Source of the DNA: Dirofilaria immitis
Taxonomy: Eukaryota; Nematoda; Chromadorea; Rhabditida; Onchocercidae
Assembly (NCBI GenBank): GCA_024305405.1
Contig: JAKNDB010000110.1
Span: forward strand, 4,319,112-4,383,111
DNA length: 64,000 nucleotides
Direction of reading: 5' to 3'
The first letter of the stretch is position 1. The number at the start of each line of letters is the position of its first letter. The position numbers were made by a program, and so were the translations under genes. Shown piece by piece: positions 25,301 through 37,566 of the stretch. Below the pieces are notes generated by a model. That model worked only from the letters and a program-made list of their open reading frames with translations. It was not told the origin of the DNA and made no database searches.

Positions 25301-27630
25301 ATTTACAATTGTTTAATCGATATATTTGCGATATCTACAACATTCATATTGTCAAATTATGTTTCTCAAGCAATCAAAATTTTTGGAATTTCGAAATACT
25401 GACAGTGATAGAATAATTTCTTGAAGAAAATTAAGTCTCATTTCATTTTATCATCAATACATTTTTCACTTCACAAATAGCTCCTTTGTAAAAAACATAG
25501 AAATATAACTTTCAAAGTTAAATTTCAAATACAAATGAATACATTGTTACAGCAGTGCTGCTGTATGAAAAGTGATAAGCGATGCACGATGGTGCTATTC
25601 GATCTTATTCGTAATACTAACAGCATAAGAACACCGATCTCTAGATACAACCGCATTCCAGCAAACGTTTTGCTTTGTACAATAATCATTTCATATATTC
25701 GAATAGGATAAATTTGAAAATTCCAGTAAAATTATTGATATTGAAATGCATCCATTACATAAGAAATTTGCATTTGAATTTCGTTTCAATTTCCTCTCTA
25801 CTGAAGAATTTTTTTAAATGAAAATGTAAAGTACATAGCAGAATTGCAAATTGTCATTTTCTCTTCGTTTCACGGATTAAGAAGATGTTTCATTTAGCAA
25901 CAGCAACAATACCTACTGATAAGTTACACTGAATTATATGGTGCGAAGTAAAATCTTTCCGAAAGACATCGGTCGACCTCTTGGTTATGACGGATTCATA
26001 GATTGGTATTGAACGTCGATATTACTAATAAGTAATTGGTCTCACATTTGTCTCCCTTGATAAAATAAATGGAGCTAATCTAGCAACTGATGATGGTTGA
26101 TTTAGTACAATTCAAATGGTATAGAAATACTGGCAGTTAAGAGTATTATGCATCAAAAAATTTTTCCGATCAATTAAATCAAGTATATAGGCGTAAAAAA
26201 GTTGTAGAAATTTTCAAAACTATTTGATAAAATCATTGGTGTGCTGGGCATATTACAATTTTCTACCTCATTATTTTTAACCTTTAGCTTAGGCTTACAC
26301 ATTTTATACGATTGTAAAAAACTGCTATATTAATTTAATCTATAGCTTTATCATCGATCATTCGTATAACTTTTTGCAACGAAATCAGTAAGATGGAAGA
26401 TGCAAAAGTTCATCAAATTTAGATAAGCAACGGAAGAACCAATTTTTCTGTGCCACAAGAATAAATAAATATATTATTTAATAACAAAAATTATTATGAT
26501 TCATAATTTAATTAATAAAAATGCATTAACGATACATTTTGAATAATGTTTTAAATAAGTAAAGGTAAGAAGTTGACGAGAGTGAATAAAAACTAATTAA
26601 AATTTGACCAATTATTGTGAATTACCTTCATATTATGAAAATATCTGAAATAATTTATCATCTCCTATTCAAGGTGATTTTTAAAATACCGCAGTCCAAA
26701 TGGAAAATCTCTTCGTACATTTCTGTACTGATCCAGTTATTTAAACACCATCTCCATCGATTATCACCTTTCTCACTTAGGGAATTTAACCATCAAACAA
26801 AAGTAGTTCCTCCGTGCTCAGTCCTATCATTTAGTCACCATGTTACACGAAGTGTCTCTGTTAAGGATTGGCTCAATGATATTATCAATCAACGCACAAG
26901 ATTTGAACCACAACTAGTCAAGGCAATAGTACTACAGATTATCTACTGCACCATTGCATCATATACTAGTTGCACACTTCATTGAATTTATTTTTCAAAC
27001 ATTTCTATGTAATAAATTTTTCCTTTTCAAATATGAAAATGCTTCATATAAACTTCTAACTTATGATGATCTTGATGGGATAGAAGGAATTTACAGCTCA
27101 CAATATTCCTTCTTTTTTTTTTTCTCTCTAATTCTTCTCATTCAGTAATAAATTGTTTCCTTAGAAATTCTAATTTAATAATGGAAAATTTTATATCAAA
27201 TGAATAGCTACGGCATATTGTATCATATAATTGTCATTCATCAAAAGGTCATATGATGTAAGCTATTAAACTCCTAACGTAAAGCTGCAACAAATAAAAA
27301 TAAGTCCCATGATTGTAGCTTGCATACTGTATATTAGTTCGCTTTTATTATGCCTCAAATCAATGGACCTTTGAATTTTTATGCTCACTTCCATTCGTTA
27401 TTAATACATATTTGCTTGGATTGGAAGTAAGGTCGCATGGAACTTTTGAGAAATGCTAAAAGTGAAAAAAATGAGAATGATTCCTTTTAATAATTTTTTA
27501 TGATATGTAGAATTGTTGAGAAATTTCTCAAATGGAATTAGTTACTGCTCGCATATGATGCTGAATCTGTTGTAGGGCTTGAAAATTTGCAGCGTGCGTA
27601 CAGCTTAAGTGGGAATTGTATACCCGTTAA
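25301..27630. other. Intergenic, one weak open frame
   Basis: AT-rich. A plus-strand frame at 26617-26985 is open for 122 codons and includes VKDWLNDIINQRTRFEPQL, which reads like protein. It has no family match I can name and no flanking exons. It may be an exon of an unknown gene or chance. The remainder shows nothing. Confidence 0.4.
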
Positions 27631-27633
27631 AAG

Positions 27634-29795
27634 ATGGTACGTTATTTTATTTACTTAATTTACTTCTCATTTCTCTCTTTACTGACTTATTTATTTAATC
27701 ACTTATTTACTGCGCTTATATTTAATCGATACTGCCACAAATTCTATACGGAATTACTTGGAACTCAAACATTAAAATTATAAGCCATCCTAAACATTTA
27801 ATTTAATGTCAGGAATAAACTTTTATTATAGATATAGTGATTAGTTTCCTATAGTTGATTGTTAATTATTTGATAATTATCACTAATTATGTTTGTGCCT
27901 AGTTATATATAATATTAGCATATATTTAGTTATATAATTCTATTTGTCTTTTTATGCATTAGTTATATACATTCAGTTCATTTTGGTGGTGATCTTGCTA
28001 CTTATTTATAATTGGCTTGTGTTTTCATTTATTTACGATGTGCTGTTTTAAATTCTTTTAAAATCCTTTCTTTTATTCTTTTTTTCTTCGAACTCAAATC
28101 GTTAAGTAATTACTCAAAAGCTGCGTAAAAAAGGAATCATTTAAAAGAGATGCGGCCTTATAGAAGCTGATAAATCAGTCAATTTGTTTGAATTATAATT
28201 GAAATCGATGATGAGACGTTTATAGAGTGCTACGCTACAGCCGTATTTAGAAGCGGTGCGGAAAACATTGGAAGCCGCGATGTGCTTGGAACAGTTCAGC
28301 TCGCAAGTAGTTGAAAGATATAACAAACCGGAAGTAAGTGGTTAATTATATTTTTCGTTAGTAATTTATTGTTTAACACAATTTTCAAATTTAATTTAAC
28401 TGAAGTTATGTATTTGCTTCTTTTGCAATCAACACTAAAAATTTCGAAAAGCAGAAAGTCCCGAAATTTTCAGAAAAAAATGCAGTCTCCAATACATCAA
28501 GCATGATATAGAATGACACTGCATTCTAAATTATAGATGCTGTGATGATAAGTAATGAAGAAGACAATATATTAATATAAGTGTATAGGAAGATATGCTT
28601 GAATAATTCATCATTTTCACTTGTGATACTTGAGCATTCATTGAGTGATATTCATGAAAGGTTCTGTTTTACGCGCAGTAAACATCTCTATCCTTCTACC
28701 TAAAAAGTTTATTTACCTGGGCATCTTTTTAAATGTTATAGATGAGTAATTGATTTTTTTCTATTTTCAACAGAGAGTAAAAATAAAAGAATTGTTGATT
28801 TTAGGTAGAGGTTGGCACATCATCCGAACTCTTGTTAACTCCGGTAATTGTGTCACGTAATAAACAGGAACGAGTTCTAATTGAGCCATCGATTAATTCT
28901 GTGCGCATCAGTATTGCAGTGAAACAAGCCGATGATATTGAGAAAATTTTAACTCACAAGTTTACGCGTTTCATGTGTCAGAGAGCTGATAACTTTATTG
29001 TACTGAGAAGGTTTATTCTGTTCAATTCAGATTGCATATGTCGAACAAGCTCTGGTTCTAAAAAATTTGTATTTTCTTTTTTACTATTTACCCAAAGCTA
29101 ATTTTTAGGAGGCCGATATCAGGTTATGATATATCGTTTTTGATAACTGCTACGCATACAGAAATGATGTATAAACACAAATTAGTTGATTTTTTGATCC
29201 ATTTTATGCAGGAAATTGATAAGGTATGTATTTTTATATATATACATAGATAGATAAATGTTTATGCGTTTGTAATTAGATGTCTTGCATGAAAGATTCC
29301 AAAACCACATCTCTTTCATCTTAGCATTCAGATCTTTTTTTTTTATCTTTTACATTGTCATAGGAGCGTTCGTTTGTTAAATTGGAGAAATTTGATTCAT
29401 TATTTATAACATCGTCTTTAAAAGCTTTTTAGAATGGTCATTTTTTCAACCATTAATGTAATAATGTTATTTGAACCTGAATGATTTCAAAGATGTCCGT
29501 AAATCATTAGCTTTTAAATGCCCAGATTTTTTTAGTACTGAAAGGAATGTTGTTATCATCCACATAAAAATTCTATAAATTTAAAAGTTTGAGAGCTTTC
29601 GTTCTTTTCATAATATTAAAAATAAAAATTTCTTATTAATAATCATTTTTATGCTAACATTATTATAATACAATCTTCGAAAGTCTGATTTCACTGGAAG
29701 AGAATAAGTTTTTGTAGGAAATCAGTGATATGAAACTAGCGCTGAATGCCCGTGCTCGAGTTTCTGCCGAAGAATTTCTGAAGCGCTTCAATTAA
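27634..29795 (+). CDS. arx-6: ARPC4, Arp2/3 complex 20 kDa subunit
   Basis: Core structural subunit of the Arp2/3 complex, which nucleates branched actin; ARPC4 pairs with ARPC2 at the centre of the complex. Five coding exons give an uninterrupted protein of 169 aa (human 168). Exon one carries only the start codon (27634-27636) before a GTACGT donor. The rest are 28226-28333 ([18 protein letters not shown]), 28805-29010 ([20 protein letters not shown]), 29109-29223 ([20 protein letters not shown]) and 29718-29795 ([20 protein letters not shown]), then a stop. All phases match and no indel is needed. The start-only exon fits the worm N-terminus MSATL; a different upstream start would leave the second exon unchanged. 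Followed 830 bases later by EMC7 on the same strand. Confidence 0.96.
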
Positions 29796-30626
29796 TTCAC
29801 TTCTTGTTTATTTGTGTATGCGTATTTTGTAACTCATCTTTTTATTTTGAGATGCAATGTATTAAGTTCTTCGGTAACATCGCTGATGATTCCTTACATA
29901 TAACGACGAGATCCAATAATTCATTTTCGTGCCGTAGTGATTGATGCCACTTCTTATCATGTACTACTCGAAATGTTGCAGTCTATGTTAAGTAACTGAG
30001 CAAATAAGTGAACTATATAGTAAGGCTTTCGGACAGGGCTTTATAGAAATTATACTTTTTATTAATCATGGAAATATAATTTTGATATCATCTTTCATAT
30101 TATATATTTCTGAACCGTACCAACAAAAAGCAAATGAATAATTCAAGAAATAACACTGCCATGTTGTTGACCTAATTTTTAGTACGAGGTCAGTAATTAA
30201 TAGCATTGTAGGATTTCTCATTATTTAATTTTTATTTCCACTATTGTACTTAAAATTATGCATGTGGTAAAATTTCTTCTATTATTCATTAAGCATCGTA
30301 TTTCATCTCTTAGATTTTAACTTTGTTTTTCTAATCTACTACGACTGTTATTTGTTATTACATTATTTTCATTTGCAATTTATGTTATTATTGTTGTTTT
30401 GCTGTGAGAGATTTCGTTTCTTTAGATTTGGGTCATTTCTGTCATTTAATAATTTTTGAATTTTGTTCATGTTTAAGAGTGTTCAATAAAGAGAATTATC
30501 AGATGAATTTTGTTTTGTCAGTCTGAAAGTTTTTCGTAAGTTATCTCATATTTTTAATGTGACCAGATATTTTTAATTTTTCTTTCTCTTTGAAAAGTTT
30601 TATAGCTTAAATTTTCTTGTCCAAAG

Positions 30627-32026
30627 ATGATGGCAGTGTTTTTATTATTGACATTGCTTCTGTCTGTGGTTCAAGAATTAGCTGCAACATTGGAAGAAGC
30701 AGTTGAACATGCTGCGATGACTTATAAGATCGAAGGGCAAATTATTTTTCCAGAATCATTTGCTCCTCCAAATGGCAAATTAAGTCCAAGTCGTATATTG
30801 GTGAATTACGACTTTAAGCATATTGCGTTTGTAAGGTTGGTTATGATGAAATTAATTTCACTATCTCGGTTTCGAAATGATTTTACATGATATCTGAGAT
30901 TTTGAAGAACTTCTAAACCACATTTTCTTTATAATAAAGTTAGTAACAATTCATTGCGGAATACTGAACAAAATTATAAAAGTGTATCAAACATTTCATC
31001 CAAATAGAAGGATACAATTGCACATATGAAGTAGGAATTTTGATTTTCATAAATGCATGAAGGTGAATTGTAAAATTTGTTTTCAGGCATGATGGTTCGT
31101 TTGTAGTTTCAGGAGTTCCATCAGGTTCTTATATTATTGAAATTTCAAATACCGATTATACTTTTGAGCCAGTACGAGTTGATATTACCTCAAAGGGTAA
31201 GATGAGAGCACGGCGACTTAATTTATTGCAAGTTAGTTCTTATTAGCATTATTTTTGCGTACTTTATACCTATATTTACCTGAAAAATTTAAGCTGTTTA
31301 TGAATTATTAAGCTGAACGTTACACTCTACACTCAAAGTTTATATCGTCGATCTTCCTGATATTCCTGAATGTAACCAAATGGTTAGCTTTAGATATTGC
31401 AGATGTTTACTTCATTTCAGCCATCACTAGTATCCTTACTTCCATATCCCTTGCGCTTAAATGCAGTTCATAAAATTAATTATTTTCGACCTCGAGAAGA
31501 ATGGCACTTAACGGATATGCTTACTAATCCAATGGTGTTAATGATGGTTGTACCTCTTGTTCTACTTGTTATATTGCCAAAGCTTGTTAACGCAAATGAT
31601 CCTGAAGTTAAAAAGGTAAAATTTATTAGCTTTTTTTTCTGTCTAATGAATCAATAATTATAATGATTACTTTCTGATGAGGAGTATTATATTCTTAAAC
31701 AGTAAACTGTGTTGGACAGTATGTATACTTTTCTGCTGAATTGATGAAAGTTTGCAGTTATGTATTACGTTTATATGATCAAGTAGTGAAGTTTAATATC
31801 TTAAATTTTGATAAAAATTCATCTCATCTCACTTTGAATCTACTTTAATGAATGTCATATTATCTCTCTTTTGCAATAATAATCTATTATGGTAATTTGT
31901 CAATTTTAGGAGATGGCTAAAAGTATGCCACAAATGGATGTCCCTGATGTTTCGGAAATGTTGGCTTCATGGCTTGGAGGAAATCCAAAAAACAAGACGA
32001 ACAGCAACAGGGAACAAAAACGGTGA
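30627..32026 (+). CDS. emc-7: EMC7, ER membrane protein complex subunit 7
   Basis: Subunit of the ER membrane protein complex, which inserts tail-anchored and multi-pass proteins. Four exons: 30627-30835, 31087-31231, 31421-31615 and 31910-32026, all in phase and without frame breaks. Order: N-terminal signal peptide ([20 protein letters not shown]), beta-sandwich lumenal domain with [22 protein letters not shown] and [16 protein letters not shown], then [12 protein letters not shown], a membrane helix ([20 protein letters not shown]) and a cytosolic tail with [10 protein letters not shown] ending in basic residues. The closest human family member shares the same blocks in the same order. Start could be either of two adjacent Met codons. 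Same strand as ARPC4 upstream, so a shared transcript is possible but unproven. Confidence 0.95.
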
Positions 32027-32029
32027 TAT

Positions 32030-34095
32030 GTTTTGTGAGTTATTTAATTTGAAAGATGCGTAACAAGATACTATTAAACTTAAATTCAATAAGATCACTC
32101 AAAATGTAATTCGATTATATGGACAAGAGATCTGTTAAATACAAACATTTTGTCATAACCATTGGAATATCTTGCTCTTTTTAACTGTTTGAAATTTTTA
32201 AGTGAGTGGTTACAGTTAATTTTGGCCATAAATCTGCACAGATTGCATATTTTCTTGTAAAGAGTTCATTGTAGTCCATTAGTTTAAGTCCTGATTAATT
32301 TCTTTCTCGTTTTTACGGGTTTTTTTGTTAATCACCAAGTTAACTTAGTTTGCTTAATTTGTTTATATTAAGTCCTTTACTAGAAAAATTTGGACATCTA
32401 TCCTATATACCATAAACATCTATCCTATATACCATAAATGTAGCATCCAATGAAGATTTAATTTGTTTGAAGATTTGCAACAAAACAGTTGATGTGATTT
32501 TGCAACGGCCATTTCTGTTTTGCGACATAAATATACAAAACATCAACATCGACAACTTAAAAGACTTGTTTACGAGTTCAATTCTTTATCCAACGCTTTA
32601 AATACCAAGCGAGAAATTTTCAATCTGTATGGTTTCTATCGTACTATAGAACAGCTTAATTTAGCATCATACTTTAAGAAGTAACGCAGTCTTGCATTTC
32701 AAGTTATACAAATGCTGCTAGACGGGATATTTCCGAATTTTGGATGAATTAGAAAAAAAAACGGTCTAGTAAAGTAATTCTACAATTACCACTGGGAGTA
32801 TCGACTGTTTTGATGACTGATGTGCATTAAGGCGTTGTAATGTATAATTAGTTCCACCAAATATTAAAAAATATTTTTGTCAAATGGAAAATATATATTG
32901 CCTTTAGATTTAAGTTGTAATTTAAAATGATTGTACTTGACAATAGCTTTGTGAGAGAAATTAAAACAGTGGGATAAGTAAACTTACAGGAATAATATTC
33001 ATCATGTAAGTAAGTCTTGTTTGCTAGTATTGAGACGGAAAAACCGAAATAATTTTAGCATAAATATGTTCAAATAATCAAAGTACTATATTTTAGAATA
33101 TTTTCTAAATGTTTTGTTATTTTGATGGATATAAATGAATTTTATTATGCCTAATATAATAAAACATCTATCCTTGCTTGTCTCCTATTTACCGAGTTTA
33201 TTTTCAATAGTAAAATTCCGAAAACTAATTCCTTAACAAACAGCCTGATAATTTAACTTATATGAAATGTATAGAATGTAGAGATCTCTATATGATAATC
33301 AAGCTAATGCAGTACTTAACGTGTCATAAAGTATTTCCCATTATAAAAGGATTATTGTTATCTGTTGAAAGATTCCTGTCCTCTTTTTCTTTCCTTTATT
33401 TTTTCCTCTTACTCTATTCATTAATTACTAGCGACTTTCCCCAGCTCAATTTTTAATTTCCAACAAATATCAACAAATTCCCTTACAATTCAAGATTATT
33501 CGCTGTATTTCAACTTTATTATTGATCCTCCTTCACCTTTTTGCATATTTAGTTGTTACGAATAAAGGTCCATCAAAACAAATTTCGTTATACAACAAAT
33601 TCACTGTCAACAATTTTCAAGCCTTCACTAAGGAAAAACGTTCGAAAAGATGAATGATTTAACGAAATCAGATAAGACAGATGATAAAGGTCACTTTTAT
33701 ATTTTCGCTTTATCACTGAATTATCACTAACTAATCTTCACTCAGTTGTTATTAAAAATACTTTTAAATAAATAATAAAAAGTACAACAGATGGTAACCT
33801 AACTGTTTAGGATTCAAAATGAATAGAATAATTAAATCATAAGAAAAGTATAACATAATTAATGTTATACTTTGTTATTATAGGTTATCGAATGTTATAC
33901 TTTGTTATTATAGGTTATTGCTTGTGAATTGTTGGTGAATTAGCTTCCAGAATTTTACTTTTGAAAATAAACTCGATAAATAGGAGAGGCAAAAGTAAAA
34001 CAAATGTTTCACTACATGGGCATAATAAAAAGCATAACATGACATTAACATACTTCAATAAAATCAAGGAAAAAATAAATTATAAAATCAAGTAT
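32030..34095. repeat. Intergenic with two short tandem duplications
   Basis: Convergent intergenic region between EMC7 and the minus-strand genes. Holds a tandem pair at about 32395-32440 (unit ACATCTATCCTATATACCAT plus AA) and another at about 33860-33920 (unit includes TTATACTTTGTTATTATAGG). No gene seen. Confidence 0.7.
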
Positions 34096-34099
34096 ACCA

Positions 34100-34330
34100 T
34101 TAGTTGATTCCAAAAACGTAGTAATTCATTAATGAGGTTTTTGCACTCTTTGTAAGATGCCATTGGTTGCAACACTCCTTTTTTACATCTTTATCGTAAA
34201 AATTCTTTAACTCATTACGTGATAGCATTGCTATAGCATCCTCTGTTTTACCGTGTGATTTAGGGTACGTTTTACTGCTACTGTAAAGCAAATAAAAAAT
34301 ATTCTGTTTTGAAAACACCATTGCCCTTGA
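34100..34330 (-). CDS. Weak open frame downstream of ALKBH1
   Basis: Open for 73 codons, with LSRNELKNFYDKDVKK as the most protein-like part. After an A-run at the Lys-Lys codons a neighbouring frame reads MASYKECKNLINELLRFWNQ and runs on to a possible donor. This would fit one exon with a one-base break, as elsewhere in the window. The YK-C...FWN pattern loosely recalls small CHCH mitochondrial proteins, but the needed cysteine pairs are absent, so no function is assigned. Confidence 0.3.
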   Translation of the reverse strand, partial: SRAMVFSKQNIFYLLYSSSKTYPKSHGKTEDAIAMLSRNELKNFYDKDVKKECCNQWHLTKSAKTSLMNYYVFGIN

Positions 34331-34739
34331 TGTACAAAAGCAGCAGTAACAATTTTAACCGCCTGACCTATTTGCCAGTTCCTTCACATTAACTTTATAT
34401 ACCAAAGGCCCTTGTTCATGTGAAGCGTCAGGTCTGACGCCTTTTTGTCGTTATATTTCTCACTAACAAAATAAGTCATCCATGCTATGATAGGTAAAGA
34501 AGGAGATGTAGATTTTTATTTATCTCTCACAATACTGAGCTTTTTGGAAGTACACCTTCATTATAAAGCTTTACAATAAAGAAAATGCAAGAGTGTCTTT
34601 ATTCATTATCCGATAACCTTCATTAAACTAGATTTATTACAAAATCGTAGTAAACATAGTTGCGATTTATTTCCAAAGCAATTCTCTAAATAGTGCTCCA
34701 TTTGATGCTGTTTAAATTAGTGATCAATAACTAAAGCAG

Positions 34740-36337
34740 TTATTTGTGTTCATCAACTTGCCGAAGTGTAATATTGATGCGGTTTTCGTTCGCATATTTC
34801 ACCACATCTTCGGGCTGATCTTTATCCTCGAATTGTTTATCTTGTATAATCCGTGGAACTGCATGATATATGAGCCGTTGTGGCCCATAAATGATTAGAA
34901 CATCACCTGACCGTATGTAAAACGCATCGATTGGATCATCCAAATCAGTGCCACCGGCTAAGTAAATCGCGGTCTGACCGAAACTTAGTGAAATGAGCGG
35001 CGAAGACAGCTTTCGTTCTGATCTGATAAATATTTCATTCAGAAATTAAAGAAAGGCTAAGAAATCTCACAAAATATATGTTTTCCACAAAACTTTCTCA
35101 CTACACTTTAGCAACATTTAACATGACAGAGAGAAGAAAATTAACAAATCAGTAGTGGAAATATTCTTATTCTAATCTGAATTTGCTTGAAGAAGATTCT
35201 TCAACAAACAACCTATCAATATGTGGTGCCAATGTTGACTTCCTCGAATAGAAGTTTATGATGGCAGCATCAGCATACATCGGTCCTATGCCAAGCGCTT
35301 GCGAGAGAACATTTGACAACGACACTAGCTCTTCAGGAAGTGATTCACCTAAACAATCCAGTTCTAATATGAATAGATCAATTTTATGAACATTCATTCC
35401 TTCTGATCTAAAAGAACCATTTCCTTTCAAAGCTATGGAAAAAGTTTACCCTCAAAAGGATAAATTTTCGTTGCCCAATCATAATGCAACCCAAGAGTAG
35501 ACCAGCGCAACTGTCTACCATATTCTTTGAAAATCTATAATAATAAAGAATAGTTAAGCGGTCTTTGGCCAATGGATTATTTTGTACCAATGATGACTTC
35601 ATTAGCTAAATTATACTTACTGCATCGCAAGTCTTCATTCAAAATCCTGCTTTCCAAAAACTATAGGATTTAACATTCTGAATGATAAGTATGAAAGGCA
35701 ATATATCTTTGCATTACGATTCCCGAAAAGTTATACATAATGTCCTGCTTATTAGCTCATGTCACCTTTAAGACTGGCGACCGAAAGCTGACAGTACTTT
35801 TAAAAACATTTGGTACTCAATTTAAACTTTCAAACTTACATTTCGAACATTAGGCGTTTTTAGACCAACATTTGTGAAACCAGGTGATTCGGTGTAAACG
35901 AATAATGAGCGTTTTATCCATTTCAGATGACTGATCGGTTCAAAAATATCATTCAACATTATCATACCAGGCCGATGAGAAATAGTTGATGCAGTCCACT
36001 TGGATACTGGACGAAGTCCAAGCCTTGCCAACATTTCATCCGATGGTGCCACAACTGGTTCGAATTTTGAGCAAACGATTCCATGAGTGGATAAGGAGCA
36101 CCGCAAATTGAAAACATCAGAAAAATTGGGTATTACGTCATGTCGTTTGTAAAACTTGAATGTTCGTTTGAATAAGGAATCAAAAGGTGAATGATCACGA
36201 TAACCACCGCCCACATCGACATTCGTTAAATGTTTGTTAATTTTATTTGTTGATAGCTTGTCGGATACGTTCGTCATGCTTTTTTTATAGTAGCATAATA
36301 GTTCACCCTTGCGTAAATCCAATTCGTCCTGAAATCC
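34740..36337 (-). CDS. ALKBH1-type Fe(II)/2-oxoglutarate dioxygenase
   Basis: AlkB-family demethylase. In animals ALKBH1 acts on tRNA, including mitochondrial tRNA, and has reported DNA activity. Exons: 36337-35840 (LFKRTFKFYKR, then LGLRPVSKWTAS like human LQPVSKWQA), 35534-35450 (GRQLRWSTLGLHYDW), 35363-35213 (IINFYSRKSTLAPHIDR) and 35022-34740 (PLISLSFGQTAIYLAGG, IRSGDVLIIYGPQRLIYHAVPR, NITLRQV, stop). The iron ligands are visible as HID in PHIDR and the distal His in YHAVPR; the 2-oxoglutarate-binding Arg fits the ITLRQ segment. Phases agree across 35213/35022. The part matching human residues around SKEETQDLWEQ is short or split among tiny exons between 35840 and 35534. The 5' start is either the Met near 36280 or the upstream anchor exon at 36736. 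Confidence 0.9.
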
Positions 36338-36619
36338 CTGCAAATAGAAATAAAGTTAACTCCTTAAACGATGTCCTATTTGATTCGTTCTTAAATTTCT
36401 GTATCAGTACAGAGCGGGTTTCTGTGGTTGGTCGTAGAAGCACCTTTTTATAGCAAAATAACTGAATTTAAGTAATTGTTAAACAAGAATGGAGCCGCTA
36501 GTAAATCTACTATGTAACAATCACTATGGATAATAAATCCAAACTCTGGTACCTAAGAACAACAACAAATATATTTCAGGAATTTTAAGATAGCACCCTG
36601 GAAGTTATAATCTGCTAAC

Positions 36620-36749
36620 CTGAAGTGGTTTATAGACGCTTGCCACACCATATGCTCCAATCGCTATACCAATAATAGCAACAATGATCTTCGCTGCTGC
36701 TTCTTTTGGTGTCAATCGAAGCTGCCAACCTATCATGCCACGACTTACC
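36620..36749 (-). CDS. Small membrane-anchor exon upstream of ALKBH1
   Basis: After a CTAAG acceptor, an ATG at 36736 opens 39 codons: MIGWQLRLTPKEAAAKI, a helix (IIVAIIGIAIGAYGVAS), VYKPLQ, then a GTTAGC donor at phase 0. Two downstream acceptors fit. One at 36552 gives VPEFGF and a stop near 36450. One at 36337 gives GFQDELDLRKGELLCYYKKS and reads on, without stop, into ALKBH1. The basic start, single helix and charged tail resemble small mitochondrial inner-membrane proteins such as SMIM20, but that likeness is loose. It could be a separate micro-gene or an N-terminal anchor of ALKBH1. Confidence 0.5.
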
Positions 36750-37566
36750 CTTAGAAAATTAAAAATATAAATGATATATTTGCAATTTCCCAGACACTTG
36801 CCGATATTTATTCTATTTCATCCACTACTAGTATCCACTATCAAGTGGAACTTTGTTTACAGAATCTTCCTTGTTCTACTGTTCATTTAAAAGTCAGTCA
36901 ATACCCCTACAGGGAACAGTACACCATCAAGACACAAATCTATCAATTTGGACGGAACATATGCTAGCTAACTCCAGACCTCACTCCGTAAATACCATCT
37001 TTAAATGATTCTGAAATTCTAGCGATACAGCAGGTTACTGCTTGATTTTTTCTACCACGCCTTTATATGATATCAATTTCAAAAAAATTCAGAATCATTT
37101 ATTTGGTGCGAAAACTATGCACTAATAACGACAGCTTTGAGCGGCATTATACCGCCCAACAATAATAGCTTTTTAAATATAACATAGTATTCAATCAAAC
37201 TTTCTCATTTAATTTAAGTTGATAAAATTTATCAGTTCAAACAATCTACTTCTAAAGGCCAGCATGCGAAAATTTCATTTTAAGCTGAAATTGAGTCTTT
37301 TGAAAATAAGTACAGTGGTTCGTCGAAGTTATATCAGTGCATCGGCTAGATGAAGAATTTGACATGCTTAAAAATGAGCATGTTTATGGTGAAAAAGTTA
37401 AAAGAAATTTGTTTCGAACAAGAGAAAATCTAAAACTACCGAGGGTAAAAACAGATCAACGTAACACATAGAAACGATTCAAGCAAACTGAAAATCGATT
37501 CATATTAACATGAATTCGAACTGGTACACGACCGAAATTATCAAATTACACAAATTTGAAGAATGA

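Noticed and set aside
27060..27150. YDDLDGIEGIY segment resembling the end of a metalloprotease domain
   Set aside because: No zinc-binding HExxH motif or other exon within 1 kb; frame continues into poly-Phe from a T-run.
36247..36453. Plus-strand open frame opposite ALKBH1
   Set aside because: Antisense shadow of a conserved coding exon.
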